NCBI GenBank assembly: GCA_018056725.1
Contig: JAGPFF010000013.1
Coordinates: 1 to 50,323 of the forward strand
Source of the DNA: Anaerolineaceae bacterium
Lineage (GTDB): Bacteria; Chloroflexota; Anaerolineae; Anaerolineales; Anaerolineaceae
Length of the DNA: 50,323 nt
Direction of reading: 5' to 3'
Shown: positions 16,195-24,863 of the stretch, one piece after another
How positions within the stretch are numbered: the stretch's first letter is position 1
Layout: the number at the start of each line of letters is the position of its first letter
Translations under genes and position numbers: made by a program
The notes under the pieces: generated by a model
Databases searched by the model: none
What the model saw: the letters and a program-made list of their open reading frames with translations, nothing else
What the model was told of the DNA's origin: nothing

Positions 16195-16767
16195 TTATCC
16201 TTCCTTGACTGGCAGTGACTGATCTGTTGTGATTGCTTGCGCAAGTTGCCGCCGCGCGCGGTGAAGCCTGCTTTTTACTGCACTTACACTAAGCGAAAGC
16301 ATCTGGCTAATTTCATCTTCTGAACATCCATACCAATACTTTAGAATGACCGCTGCCCGATCTGGTGGGTTGAGGGTGTTGATGAGTTGATGGATCGCTT
16401 CCTCTTCATCATTGAGAATAACCGAGGATTCCGGGTTGGGGATGTTCGGATCAGCGAGATCGAAATCGGGGTATTCATCCAGTTCAAAGATCCCCGCTTT
16501 ATGTTTTCGCTGTTGATCAATACAATAATGGGCGGCAATCGAAAGCAGCCAGGTGATAAAAGACCGATCGAGATCATAATGTTTTAGGTTTTGATAAGCC
16601 CGCCAAAAAGTCTCCTGAGCAGCGTCTTCGGCTGCGTTGGATTCACCTAACATCCTGTAACACAGGTTATAGACCGGATTCTGGTAGGTAGTCACCAACA
16701 TGGCAAAGGCTTCATCATCTCCATTTCGGGCTTTTTCGATCCATTGTGGGTCCAAAGATTGCGTCAC
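16195..16767 (-). CDS. ECF (group IV) RNA polymerase sigma factor
   Basis: 190 residues. Region 2 includes NLCYRMLGESNAAEDAAQET and FITWLLSIAAHYCIDQQRKH, with DAAQETFWRAY as the core-binding and -10-recognition helix. Region 4 (about 130-180) contains the helix-turn-helix CSEDEISQMLSLSVSAVKSR. Regions 1.1 and 3 are absent, which defines an ECF factor. The start codon is GTG, preceded by GGGG. It heads a four-gene operon with its anti-sigma factor and two envelope proteins. A TGCAAC-N16-CGTA element upstream is close to the sigma-W type and suggests autoregulation. The nearest functional analogues are SigW/RpoE envelope-stress factors. Confidence 0.9.
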   Translation of the reverse strand: MTQSLDPQWIEKARNGDDEAFAMLVTTYQNPVYNLCYRMLGESNAAEDAAQETFWRAYQNLKHYDLDRSFITWLLSIAAHYCIDQQRKHKAGIFELDEYPDFDLADPNIPNPESSVILNDEEEAIHQLINTLNPPDRAAVILKYWYGCSEDEISQMLSLSVSAVKSRLHRARRQLAQAITTDQSLPVKEG

Positions 16768-16801
16768 TGCAGCCCCGTTTAATTATGTTTTCTAGCCAAT
16801 A

Positions 16802-16827
16802 TACGCAGCTGGTGAGAATTGGTTGCA
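16802..16827 (-). promoter_or_regulatory. Candidate ECF-type autoregulatory promoter
   Basis: On the minus strand TGCAAC (16822-16827), 16 bp, then CGTA (16802-16805). Nine of ten defined bases match the Bacillus sigma-W consensus TGAAAC-N16-CGTA. Transcription would start near 16795, about 28 nt before the sigma-factor GTG. The -35 end overlaps the T-run of the upstream kinase gene's terminator. Confidence 0.5.
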
Positions 16828-16854
16828 AAAATTAGCGAATTGAATAAAATTCGC
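16827..16854 (-). terminator. Probable terminator of the deoxynucleoside kinase gene
   Basis: On the minus strand GCGAATT (16848-16854) pairs with AATTCGC (16835-16841) around a 6-nt loop, then TAATTTTT. The stem is AT-rich but perfect, and it lies 15 nt after the stop codon. Confidence 0.55.
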
Positions 16855-16869
16855 CACTTACCCGATGGG

Positions 16870-17508
16870 TTACTTGAAAATGATTTCTTCACGACCGGCG
16901 AGTTTTTCCTTAATCTTTTGTACGACGGTATCCAAATGCCGTGTCTCATGGACAAAATCGAGATCATCGGTGCGCAAGGTGAGGACGGGGCAAAGATCGA
17001 AGTTGCCAATCCAATCACTGTAAAAGCTATCAAGAAGAGATAGATAATCGCGGGTGATGGTGGATTCAATCGAACGACCCCTTGACTGGATGCGTTCGAG
17101 AAGTACATCCACTGGAGCCTTGAGGTAGATCAGTAGGGAAGGATTGGGCAGGTTGAGAGTAATCAGGTCGAATACTTTACGATAGGTGTTGTAATCGCGT
17201 TCATTGATATTTCCCATTACATGGAGGGCACGGGCGAAGATATAAGCGTCTTCGTAAATGCTGCGATCAATAATGGCAGGGCGCGGGTCGTTATACATAT
17301 CAATATGTTGTTGGGCTCGGTGACCGAGGAAGTAAATCTGCAGATGAAATGCCCAATCTTTCATACTCTGATAGAAATCCGGTAAATAAGGGTTATCAAC
17401 CACGGACTCGTAGGCTGTGTGCCATTTAAGCCTTTCACCAATCCGCTCGGTAAGAGAAGTCTTGCCCGAGCCGATGTTACCCGCAACCAATATCAATCGT
17501 TTCGCCAT
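16870..17508 (-). CDS. Deoxynucleoside kinase (dGK/dAK type)
   Basis: 212 residues. It phosphorylates deoxynucleosides for nucleotide salvage in the cytosol. The P-loop is GNIGSGKTSL (10-20 region, Lys16), Glu34 sits in AYESVVDNP, DRS (81-83) is the substrate-binding and catalytic motif, and RIQSRGRSIE is the arginine-rich lid. The architecture matches bacterial deoxyguanosine/deoxyadenosine kinases. Base preference cannot be read from sequence. The ATG follows GGAG with a short spacer. It has its own promoter and terminator. Its closeness to the ribonucleotide reductase operon is a functional match (dNTP supply), but a DegV gene and terminators lie between. Confidence 0.9.
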   Translation of the reverse strand: MAKRLILVAGNIGSGKTSLTERIGERLKWHTAYESVVDNPYLPDFYQSMKDWAFHLQIYFLGHRAQQHIDMYNDPRPAIIDRSIYEDAYIFARALHVMGNINERDYNTYRKVFDLITLNLPNPSLLIYLKAPVDVLLERIQSRGRSIESTITRDYLSLLDSFYSDWIGNFDLCPVLTLRTDDLDFVHETRHLDTVVQKIKEKLAGREEIIFK

Positions 17509-17534
17509 GTTTTTCTCCAGTTGATTTTAGTTTA

Positions 17535-17563
17535 ATTATAAGGCAGGGGTCAACCTGAGTGAA
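17535..17563 (-). promoter_or_regulatory. Promoter of the deoxynucleoside kinase gene
   Basis: On the minus strand TTCACT (17558-17563), a 17-bp spacer and a perfect TATAAT (17535-17540). The leader to the ATG at 17508 would be about 20 nt and includes the ribosome-binding site. Confidence 0.5.
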
Positions 17564-17564
17564 T

Positions 17565-17594
17565 AAAAAAATACCGCGCCAGTCTGACGCGGTA
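17565..17594 (-). terminator. Rho-independent terminator of the DegV gene
   Basis: On the minus strand TACCGCG (rc of 17588-17594) pairs with CGCGGTA (rc of 17572-17578), followed by seven T. It lies 17 nt after the DegV stop codon. Confidence 0.85.
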
Positions 17595-17611
17595 AACGAA
17601 ACGAGTAAGAT

Positions 17612-18466
17612 CTACTCCTCTGTAACCAGTACTCCAGCGACAAGCCCACTGCCGCTGTGGACTGAAAGCCCGGGGGTGAATTCAGCTACGAGGATCTCCT
17701 CAGGCATGGGCAGTTTTTCACGCAGGCGGGCTTCGAGGAGTGCGGCATCAGGGAGGTTGTTGACGTGCACAATCCCTGCCTTGATGATTCGCTTCCCGTC
17801 GCTGGCGGTCTCCAGCAGCTCCACCAGGCGGTTCATGGCAACGCGATGTGTGCGTACCTTCTCAAGCAGGTCAAGTTTGCCATCGATGATAGTCATAATC
17901 GGGCGGATGTTGAGCAGATTCGCCATATTGGCGGGAATTTTCCCGATACGCCCACCCATGGCAAGATACTTAAGTGTTGTCAATGAGCCAAATAAATGCA
18001 GGTGAGGGAATAGATCCTGAGCGGCGCGCACTGCTTCTTCATGGGTTGCGCCTGCAGCTGCCGCTTCAGCAGCTGCGATTGCCATAAAGCCCTGTCCTAG
18101 AGAGAGGAAGTCAGAATCAATAACGGTGATTTGCCTGCCCGGGAAATTCTCACAGGCAGTGAGGGCAGAATCATAAGTGCGGCTGATTTTACTGCCAACC
18201 GTGACGCAGATTATGGAATCTGCGCCGGAGGCAAAAGCTTGTTCGTAGACCTTTTTGAAGGACTCCGGTGATGGCGCAGCGGTGGTGGGAAGTTTATTTA
18301 AACGGTCAATTTTTTCAAAAAGAACCCTGTCATCAATTGTGACGCCGGTTTCAAAGCTTTCTTCTCCGAATTGAATGGTAATGGGGACCTGGGTGATAGG
18401 ATAGCGGGCGGCAAGCGCAGAAGGGAGACTGGAATCAGTATCTGTAATTATGTGAATATTGGTCAT
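17612..18466 (-). CDS. DegV-family fatty-acid-binding protein
   Basis: 284 residues of the DegV/FakB family. These proteins bind a fatty acid and, where a FakA kinase is present, present it for phosphorylation. The N-terminus IHIITDTDSSLP, the middle TTAAPSPESF and VIDSDFLSLGQG, and the C-terminal SVHSGSGLVAGV are family landmarks. The central MGGRIGK stretch follows the lipid-binding lobe. It should be cytosolic and free of cofactors. No fakA lies nearby, so the lipid partner is unassigned. The ATG has AGGAG 6 nt upstream, and the gene looks monocistronic with its own promoter and terminator. Confidence 0.88.
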   Translation of the reverse strand: MTNIHIITDTDSSLPSALAARYPITQVPITIQFGEESFETGVTIDDRVLFEKIDRLNKLPTTAAPSPESFKKVYEQAFASGADSIICVTVGSKISRTYDSALTACENFPGRQITVIDSDFLSLGQGFMAIAAAEAAAAGATHEEAVRAAQDLFPHLHLFGSLTTLKYLAMGGRIGKIPANMANLLNIRPIMTIIDGKLDLLEKVRTHRVAMNRLVELLETASDGKRIIKAGIVHVNNLPDAALLEARLREKLPMPEEILVAEFTPGLSVHSGSGLVAGVLVTEE

Positions 18467-18500
18467 TGCGGACTCCTGGTCGATTTAGAAAAGTGGATTC

Positions 18501-18527
18501 ATTATACCTGTGCCGGGCAAAAAGCAA
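18501..18527 (-). promoter_or_regulatory. Possible promoter of the DegV gene
   Basis: On the minus strand TTGCTT (18522-18527), a short 15-bp spacer and a perfect TATAAT (18501-18506). The leader would be about 28 nt. The rest of the 296-bp gap up to the nrdJ terminator (18528-18710) shows no gene or clear element. Confidence 0.4.
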
Positions 18528-18710
18528 TTTTAATTTCTTAACACATGGCTTATGGTTTCGATACGCAGTGTTCTAAAAAATGCCTGGAATACCACCGCTG
18601 ATGAATCCTTCCATGCGGCAATTTGTTTAAGTACAAATCCCCGGGGAATAGTAAAATCGTCAGTTTTTTTTCAGGGTCAACAATAACTCACTCAATCCTT
18701 TTGCCGATAG

Positions 18711-18740
18711 TAAAACCGGGTTTCCATCATGGAAACCCGG
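18711..18740 (-). terminator. Rho-independent terminator of nrdJ
   Basis: An 11-bp perfect stem, 18716-18726 paired with 18730-18740 (TGGAAACCCGG), with a 3-nt loop. On the minus strand TTTTACT follows. It lies 22 nt after the nrdJ stop codon. Confidence 0.8.
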
Positions 18741-18762
18741 CAGCCCAGATCAGCGCTCCCTT

Positions 18763-21360
18763 TCAGCACTCACTATAGCCACAGGAGTAGCATTTACGGC
18801 AGCCTTCCTCGTTGATGACGGCAGCCACGCCACACTCGGGGCAGAGATCCCCAATTCTATTCAGCTGTGCAGAGGAATCAAGCGCAGGTTTACCTTCAAC
18901 CGGCGGAGTAATTTTATTCAGGTCATCGATGAGATACTCCTGAACAGCGTTGGGGGTTGATTCAGTTTTGCCGAGGCGGATTGCCCGCTCATCGAGGTAT
19001 TCCTCGAGCACCTGGGCGACACCATCCGGCAACGAGCGCACGCGGTTGGGACCAAAACCGAGCGAGCGACCGCCGCCAATTCCGGCAAGCTGGCGTGTGA
19101 CATCGGTAAGGCGCTGTGACGGTTCGACGGGGGAGGCGAGGCGCAATACATAAGAAATGAGGCGACCAATCGCTTCACTGACCGCTGCGGTATCAGAACC
19201 GGCTTTGGCGGTGTTAATAAAGACTTCGAAAGGTTGGCTGGCATCGTTTTCATTGATAGTAATGAAAGCCTTACCAAGAGGTGTTTCGATGGAGAATGTG
19301 CGTCCGATAAGCGCACGCGGGCGGGGTTTTTTGGTCTCCTGCCAGATTTTGATCTGATCAGCGGCGGGTTCTGCCGTTGGCGCTTTCTTTTGCGCAGTGG
19401 AGTGAGTTTCCAGGACTACGGATTCACGCGAGCCGGTTACATAAACGGTAATCCCTTTGCAGTTGAGTTCCCAGGCGCGCATATAAGCAGTGGCTACATC
19501 CTCCTCGGAGGCGTTTTCGGGGAAGTTAATCGTTTTGGAAAGCGAGTTGTCAACAAAAGCCTGGAGAGCCGCTTGCAAGCGCACATGTTCTTCGGCAGAA
19601 ATATCTGCGCTCACCACAAAGGTATCTTTGATTTCAGGAAGCAGGTTGCGTACGTTCTGGCAGGTACCTTTACGCATCACCTGCTCGAAAATATCCTGTC
19701 GATCCATTTCAGAGACTCCGGCTTCAATCAAAGCCTTTTCGAACATTGGGCTGGCATAAGTGAGTTGCAGATCCTTTCCGTTATCATTAACGTGTCGGAT
19801 GTAGGCGAGAGCAAAAACAGGCTCGCAGCCATACCCCTCACAGCCCGCGACGGTCGCAATCGTACCTGTTGGCGCGACAGTTGTTTGGGCAGCGTTCCGG
19901 ATGCCATAACGGCGAATACCCTCACTGATCAGCGACCAATCAACAATCGGACGCCCCCAATATTGCTGGTTTTCAATTAGTGAAACCGGGGGCTGCCAGA
20001 TCAGATTCTCAGGATCGTAAATACTACCTTTGATGGATGGGAAAGCGCCACGTTCGCGGGCAAGTTCTACGCTCGTTTGCATGGCGTGATACCGGACGAA
20101 CTCGATTACCTGGGAGCCAAAATCTTCTGCCGCCGGGGAGCCATAACGCACGCCAATATGATACATCAGGTCAGCAAGCCCCATGATGCCCAGACCGATG
20201 CGGCGGTTGCGCATGGCGGCTTCTTTGAGCTGGGGAACCGCGGGAACATAAGCATTCGCATCCACTACATCATCCAGGAAGCGTGTGGCGAGGCGGGTGT
20301 TTTCACGCAATTTATCCCAATCCACGGTGTGGTTGGGACCAAAGTGTTGGGCAAGATTAATAGAACCTAAGCAGCAATTCTCATAGGGACCAAGCCACTG
20401 CTCGCCGCAGGGATTGGTCGCTTCCAGTTGGTAGAGATGGGGGACCGGATTAGCTCGGTTGGCGGCATCGAGGAAAAGCAGACCGGGTTCGCCGTTGTGA
20501 TGTGCTTGTTTGACGATGCGCTCGAAAAGGTCGCGCGCGCGGACAGTCTTGTAAATTTTGAAGGGAATCCCGGCAGCTTCCGCCTGTTCAAAAGTACCGG
20601 TAAAGGATTTAGCCCGCGGATCTGAAAGGTCGGGGAAACGCAAACTCCATTCGGTATCGTCTTCCACAGCACGCATGAAGGCATCGGTAATGCCAACCGA
20701 AATGTTGAAGTTGGTAATCTGATTTTCATTTGTTTTGCAGGAAATAAACTCTTCAATATCCGGGTGATCCACACGCAGGACAGCCATATTGGCTCCTCTG
20801 CGCGTGCCGCCCTGGGCTACTTCGCCAAACGCGTGGTCATACACCCGTAGAAAGCCCACAGGACCGGTAGCCTGACCGGAGGAGGTTTTAACATGGGCGC
20901 CTTTGGGGCGCAGGCGGGAAAAAGAAAAGCCATTACCGCCTCCCGTTTGTTGGATGAGGGCGGCATCGCGGAGGGTTTGGAAAATGCCGGCGGAATCCCG
21001 CCCCATGTCATCATTGATGGGAAGAACGAAGCAGGCAGCGAGTTGACCGAGGGGGGTTCCTGCTCCAGTGAAGGTGGGTGAGTTCGGGAAGAATGACTTC
21101 GAAGTGAGCAGAATGTAATACTTGCGGGCAAGAGCATCGGTATCCGATGCCCAGCGGGCTTCGACACTGGCTATGGTAGACGCCACGCGCCAGAACATCT
21201 CTTCAATGGTCTCAGCAGGGGTGCCATCAGCGTTTCGACGGACGTAGCGTTTGACCAGCACCTGGCGGGCATTTTCCGTCAGTTCAATTGAAGGAAGATT
21301 GGCTGGGAGTGAGCCTAAGTCTAAAAGCGATTTTTGCGCGGTGTGCGAAGTTGAAACCAT
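18763..21360 (-). CDS. nrdJ: Class II (adenosylcobalamin-dependent) ribonucleotide reductase
   Basis: 865 residues. It reduces ribonucleotides to deoxyribonucleotides with a B12-derived radical, independent of oxygen. The substrate-reducing pair is Cys110 (QLAACFV) with Cys329 or Cys330 (ENCCLGS). NPCGE (316-320) holds the active-site Asn, radical Cys318 and Glu320. [18 protein letters not shown] is the phosphate-binding loop. After the barrel comes a TSCPD-type domain ([20 protein letters not shown]). The C-terminus has a cysteine-rich zinc-ribbon-like tail, CPECG and [12 protein letters not shown], which relays electrons from thioredoxin. No ATP-cone is visible at the N-terminus. The ATG follows AGGAGA and starts 9 nt after the nrdR stop. 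No cobalamin riboswitch is seen. Confidence 0.96.
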   Translation of the reverse strand: MVSTSHTAQKSLLDLGSLPANLPSIELTENARQVLVKRYVRRNADGTPAETIEEMFWRVASTIASVEARWASDTDALARKYYILLTSKSFFPNSPTFTGAGTPLGQLAACFVLPINDDMGRDSAGIFQTLRDAALIQQTGGGNGFSFSRLRPKGAHVKTSSGQATGPVGFLRVYDHAFGEVAQGGTRRGANMAVLRVDHPDIEEFISCKTNENQITNFNISVGITDAFMRAVEDDTEWSLRFPDLSDPRAKSFTGTFEQAEAAGIPFKIYKTVRARDLFERIVKQAHHNGEPGLLFLDAANRANPVPHLYQLEATNPCGEQWLGPYENCCLGSINLAQHFGPNHTVDWDKLRENTRLATRFLDDVVDANAYVPAVPQLKEAAMRNRRIGLGIMGLADLMYHIGVRYGSPAAEDFGSQVIEFVRYHAMQTSVELARERGAFPSIKGSIYDPENLIWQPPVSLIENQQYWGRPIVDWSLISEGIRRYGIRNAAQTTVAPTGTIATVAGCEGYGCEPVFALAYIRHVNDNGKDLQLTYASPMFEKALIEAGVSEMDRQDIFEQVMRKGTCQNVRNLLPEIKDTFVVSADISAEEHVRLQAALQAFVDNSLSKTINFPENASEEDVATAYMRAWELNCKGITVYVTGSRESVVLETHSTAQKKAPTAEPAADQIKIWQETKKPRPRALIGRTFSIETPLGKAFITINENDASQPFEVFINTAKAGSDTAAVSEAIGRLISYVLRLASPVEPSQRLTDVTRQLAGIGGGRSLGFGPNRVRSLPDGVAQVLEEYLDERAIRLGKTESTPNAVQEYLIDDLNKITPPVEGKPALDSSAQLNRIGDLCPECGVAAVINEEGCRKCYSCGYSEC

Positions 21361-21369
21361 GATGTTCTC

Positions 21370-21819
21370 CTATGAAGCCAGTAAGCGGTCAATCTCTTTA
21401 CGGATAGATTGCAGGTCTGAAAGCTGCAAATAGACAATGGCGTAACGAATATATGCAATCTGGTCGAGACGCTTTAGTCCTTCGATCACCATATCGCCCA
21501 CAACGCGGGATGAAACCTCTTCGCGTCCCATCTTCTGCAGGGCGGATTCGATCTCGTTGACCAGGTGGTTGATATCCTCAGCCGAAACGGGGCGCTTGGC
21601 GCAGGAAATGCGGATGCCTTCAAGTAGTTTTTCACGGTTGAAGGCTTCTCTTGCTCCGGAACGCTTGATGATGAGGGGTGTTGCCAGGATGGCTCGCTCG
21701 TAGGTGGAGAAACGCTGTCCGCAATGTTCACATTCCCGCCGGCGGCGAGTTCCGCCACGGCTGTCGTGAGTGGTATCAATCACTCGCGATTGATCTTTCT
21801 GACAATATGGACAGATCAT
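21370..21819 (-). CDS. nrdR: Transcriptional repressor NrdR
   Basis: 149 residues. It represses ribonucleotide reductase genes in response to dATP/ATP. A zinc ribbon (CPYC at 3-6 and CEHC near 31-34) is followed by RFSTYERA and an ATP-cone (about 49-139) containing IKRSGAREAFNREKLLEGI. Length and domain order are normal. The ATG follows GGAGG by 5 nt. Two NrdR-box-like palindromes lie at its own promoter, so it probably regulates itself together with the cotranscribed nrdJ. Confidence 0.96.
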   Translation of the reverse strand: MICPYCQKDQSRVIDTTHDSRGGTRRRRECEHCGQRFSTYERAILATPLIIKRSGAREAFNREKLLEGIRISCAKRPVSAEDINHLVNEIESALQKMGREEVSSRVVGDMVIEGLKRLDQIAYIRYAIVYLQLSDLQSIRKEIDRLLAS

Positions 21820-21902
21820 TCGTCCCTCCAGATGAAGTATTCAGTTCAAATGCCGGCAGATGTAGCCGGAATGCGGGCTTCGATGTTCGTCCTGGATTAA
21901 AA

Positions 21903-21920
21903 CCCCCTATATATAGGGGG
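21903..21920. promoter_or_regulatory. NrdR box 1 (perfect palindrome)
   Basis: CCCCCTATATATAGGGGG is a perfect 18-bp palindrome whose core CTATATATAG matches the established NrdR box core. It lies downstream of the nrdR start point, 83 nt before the start codon. Confidence 0.8.
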
Positions 21921-21935
21921 AAACCAGCGAGCGGA

Positions 21936-21951
21936 CCGTACATCTAGGTAC
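21936..21951. promoter_or_regulatory. NrdR box 2 (degenerate)
   Basis: CCGTACATCTAGGTAC aligns with box 1 at 10 of its first 13 positions and starts exactly 31 bp from the matching point, three helical turns. Known NrdR sites come as such pairs. It covers the predicted transcription start (about 21946). Confidence 0.6.
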
Positions 21952-21952
21952 T

Positions 21953-21981
21953 ATTCTAACATAGTAAAAACGACGATTCAA
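21953..21981 (-). promoter_or_regulatory. Promoter of the nrdR-nrdJ operon
   Basis: On the minus strand TTGAAT (21976-21981), a 17-bp spacer and TAGAAT (21953-21958). Both NrdR-like boxes lie just downstream, a layout that would block open-complex formation or escape. Confidence 0.65.
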
Positions 21982-22240
21982 GTTACAAAAAGGTTATTTC
22001 CCCTTAAAACTTCCTGGGTTGGTTGGGCAGGGAAAATGTGGAGATTCTTTGTGAAAAGAACAATATTTCACCGAAATTACTGCAATTGCCTTCTCGCTAA
22101 CCAAAGATAATCCATCTATGGGATTACAACCCAATATTTTTCATTCCGTTACGGGCGGGTTGGAAATCTTAAAAATGAAAGGGTGGAAAAAACTCTATCC
22201 GATTGTTAATTTCTGGCTGGATTCGGTTCCATAAACGCAA
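21982..22240. other. Gene-free stretch between nrdR promoter and ftsZ 3' hairpins
   Basis: Part of the 541-bp gap between ftsZ and nrdR. I find no plausible gene, no B12-box (GCCACTG on either strand), no DnaA-box cluster and no RNA gene. It is moderately AT-rich with short purine runs. The rest of the gap holds the two hairpins (22241-22312), the nrdR promoter and the NrdR boxes. Confidence 0.5.
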
Positions 22241-22312
22241 CGGGCTGGCGGTGACCAGCCGCCAGCCCGGCATGAACGTGCTATACAGGTTGCGCGCTTG
22301 ACGCGCAACCTG
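22241..22312 (-). terminator. Two tandem strong hairpins after ftsZ
   Basis: Hairpin A pairs 22286-22296 (CAGGTTGCGCG) with 22302-22312, an 11-bp perfect stem with a 5-nt loop. Hairpin B pairs 22241-22251 (CGGGCTGGCGG) with 22259-22269, an 11-bp perfect stem with a 7-nt loop. On the minus strand B is followed only by TTGCGTTTATGG, so the U-tract is poor. Together they probably end or stabilise the dcw transcript. Confidence 0.6.
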
Positions 22313-22360
22313 TTAACCTTATGGAGGACGGATTTCGATGTTTGCCTGCAAAGCGAATGA

Positions 22361-23554
22361 TTACTTAGATTCGAAACGCTTGCGGAGGAAGGTCGGCAAA
22401 TCTACATTCGTCGTATCCACATAGACCGGTTGAAATTCATTTGCCTTTACACCAGGTTCCACACGGGCAGGTTCTGTGGCGACGGAAGGTGCAGGGGTTT
22501 TCTTGGTTTCTTCGCGCATAAAGGTTACCGGTCGGTTTGGAGTTCTGACGGTGCTGGGACGATCGAAACCAGTGGCAATGACCGTAATACGGACGTCATC
22601 CCCCATGTTGGGATCAACGACCGCGCCAAAGATCAGGTTAACGTCCGGATGTGCAGTTTCTTTGATGATGGAGGCAGCCTGGTTCACCTCAAACAGTGTC
22701 AGGTTAGGTCCACCGGTAACGTTGAAGAGGATGCCGCGCGCACCATCGATGGTAATATCCAACAGCTGGTTGGAGATAGCCATTTCGGCAGCTTTTACAG
22801 CACGGTCTTCCCCGCTGGCATGACCCACTGCCATCAAGGCGGCTCCGCCCTGCGCCATCACACTCTTCACATCCGCAAAGTCCAGATTGATGAGACCCGG
22901 AATAGTGATCACTTCGGAAATCCCTTGAATGCCCTGCCTTAGTACATCATCAGCCGTTCGGAAAGAATCCTGAAGCGTGGCACGCTTGTCCACCATTTGC
23001 AGAAGGCGGTCATTCGGGATCACAATGAGCGTATCGGAGTGTTCTTTCAGCGCGCTGATCCCCTGTTCGGCGGATTGCAACCGTTTTGATCCTTCAAAGG
23101 AGAAGGGGCGGGTGACGACTCCAATGGTGAGCGCGCCAACTTCCTGGGCAATTTGGGCAATGATCGGAGCAGCTCCTGTGCCTGTACCACCACCCATGCC
23201 GGCGGTGACAAAGACCATGTCACTCCCTTTTAATGTCTGATAGAGCTCCTCAGAAGATTCCTCGGCTGACTTGCGACCAACCTCAGGGTCTCCACCTGCG
23301 CCAAGACCCTGCGTGGTCTTATCCCCAATGCGAACTTTGATGGGGGCTTTGGAAAGGAGGAGTGCCTGGGCATCAGTGTTGACGGTGATGAACTCAATTC
23401 CCTGAACACCTTCATCGATCATACGGTTGACTGCATTGCAGCCACCCCCACCCACTCCAACCACCTTGATGCGGGCGAAGGCTTCAGCAGACTTGCTTTC
23501 AGATTCATAACTCCGGGGTGCAGCGAACGAATTGGTCTTGCTATTGGTCTCCAT
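22361..23554 (-). CDS. ftsZ: Cell division GTPase FtsZ
   Basis: 397 residues. It polymerises into the Z ring at midcell. Gly-rich [15 protein letters not shown] (31-45), the tubulin signature GGGTGTG (121-127), and the GTP-contacting NTDAQAL and T7-type loop regions ([11 protein letters not shown]) are all present. A variable linker rich in Pro, Thr and Glu leads to the C-terminal peptide [13 protein letters not shown], the docking site for FtsA. The start at 23554 is chosen because GGAGG lies within ATGGAGGATAAGAAA just upstream; earlier in-frame ATGs (23569, 23599) overlap that site. It is the last gene of the dcw run, 57 nt after ftsA. Confidence 0.97.
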   Translation of the reverse strand: METNSKTNSFAAPRSYESESKSAEAFARIKVVGVGGGGCNAVNRMIDEGVQGIEFITVNTDAQALLLSKAPIKVRIGDKTTQGLGAGGDPEVGRKSAEESSEELYQTLKGSDMVFVTAGMGGGTGTGAAPIIAQIAQEVGALTIGVVTRPFSFEGSKRLQSAEQGISALKEHSDTLIVIPNDRLLQMVDKRATLQDSFRTADDVLRQGIQGISEVITIPGLINLDFADVKSVMAQGGAALMAVGHASGEDRAVKAAEMAISNQLLDITIDGARGILFNVTGGPNLTLFEVNQAASIIKETAHPDVNLIFGAVVDPNMGDDVRITVIATGFDRPSTVRTPNRPVTFMREETKKTPAPSVATEPARVEPGVKANEFQPVYVDTTNVDLPTFLRKRFESK

Positions 23555-23611
23555 TTTCTTATCCTCCATAAAAATATGATGATGAATCCGGTCAGGCAAA
23601 GCCGGTACAAC

Positions 23612-24856
23612 CTACGGAAGTAGTCTTCCCAATACGGTCTTGACCTTACTCCAATCAATGGTGGACTTGCCAGCCTGGAACCCGCGGGAGCGGACCCGGG
23701 TGCGGGAGAAGGTCGGCTGGGCCATTATTTCGGACCATTTGAGCAATCCCACGCTGGTTGAAAAGGCAGGGGATTGCAATTGGTCCACGAGGCCGATCAG
23801 ATTTTCCGGGCGGGCAACGCGCACCGGCATGTTCAGAATATTTGCCGCGAGCTGCCGGATACCGGGGAGCAGGCTGGTGCCTCCGGTGAGAATCATTCCG
23901 GCAGGGAGGAGATTATCGTATCCTGAACGACGAATCTCCTGGTGGAGGAGCTGCATGATCTCTTCCACCCGGGCTTCAATGATATACACCAATTCGCGGC
24001 GGCTGATCTGCTGGGGCAGTTCCTCCCCGAACGTTTTAAGCGTAAAGAACTCGCCTTCCCCCACCTCCGAGGTAAGGGCGTGTCCGTACTGACGCTTAAC
24101 CTGCTCGGCCTGCTCCTGGCTGATGCGCAGCCCAATCGCGATATCCTGCGTGATGTGGTTGCCTCCCACCGGCAGGACGTTGGTGTGCCAGACATCCCCG
24201 TTAATATAGATTGCCAGGTCGCTGGTGCCACCGCCAATATCACAAACACATACTCCAATCTCCCTTTCTGACTTGCTGAGCACAACCTCGCCAGACGCAA
24301 GGGGATTTAGGACGAATTGCAAAACGTCCACGTTGCAAGCGTTCACGCACTGACGGATGTTTTCGACGGTGGCGGACGCGGCGGTGATAATGTGAGTTTC
24401 AGCCTCGAGCCGGAATCCTGAAAAGCCGACCGGAGATTGAATTCCATCCTGACCATCAATGGTAAAACCACGTTGGATTACATGAATGATTTCACGGTTG
24501 TGGGGCATGGCTACTGCCATGGCTGACTCGAGCGAACGGTCAACGTCCTCCTGGGTGATGACCCCGCCGCTGATACCTACTACCCCGCGCGAGTTCATCG
24601 CTGAAACATGCGAACCCGCCAGACTGACCAGGGCGGATTCAATCTCAAGCCCGGAGGTTCGCTGTGCTTTTTCAATCGAACGGGCTATGGATTGGGTGGC
24701 GGCGCTGATATCCACGACATTGCCTTTTTTAATCCCGTGGGCGGGTTCAATCCCCACACCTAGGATGCGCATATCCGCATCATCCTCCAGGCGTGCGACC
24801 AGCGTACAAATCTTGGTGGTTCCGATGTCAATTCCTACAACAATAGGCTCATCCAT
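23612..24856 (-). CDS. ftsA: Cell division protein FtsA
   Basis: 414 residues, actin-like ATPase that anchors FtsZ to the membrane. VVGIDIGTTKICTLVA (6-21) is the phosphate 1 loop, CVCDIGGGTSDLAIY the phosphate 2 loop, and GMILTGGTSLLPGI the adenosine motif. The inserted 1C (SHS2) subdomain lies between about residues 80 and 165. The C-terminal WSKVKTVLGRLLP could form the membrane-binding amphipathic helix. It starts 7 nt after the ftsQ stop with GGAG upstream. Confidence 0.95.
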   Translation of the reverse strand: MDEPIVVGIDIGTTKICTLVARLEDDADMRILGVGIEPAHGIKKGNVVDISAATQSIARSIEKAQRTSGLEIESALVSLAGSHVSAMNSRGVVGISGGVITQEDVDRSLESAMAVAMPHNREIIHVIQRGFTIDGQDGIQSPVGFSGFRLEAETHIITAASATVENIRQCVNACNVDVLQFVLNPLASGEVVLSKSEREIGVCVCDIGGGTSDLAIYINGDVWHTNVLPVGGNHITQDIAIGLRISQEQAEQVKRQYGHALTSEVGEGEFFTLKTFGEELPQQISRRELVYIIEARVEEIMQLLHQEIRRSGYDNLLPAGMILTGGTSLLPGIRQLAANILNMPVRVARPENLIGLVDQLQSPAFSTSVGLLKWSEIMAQPTFSRTRVRSRGFQAGKSTIDWSKVKTVLGRLLP

Positions 24857-24863
24857 ATCTCAC

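Noticed and set aside
21820..21960. Cobalamin riboswitch ahead of nrdR-nrdJ
   Set aside because: No B12-box on either strand, and only about 127 nt of leader, which is occupied by the two NrdR-box-like palindromes.
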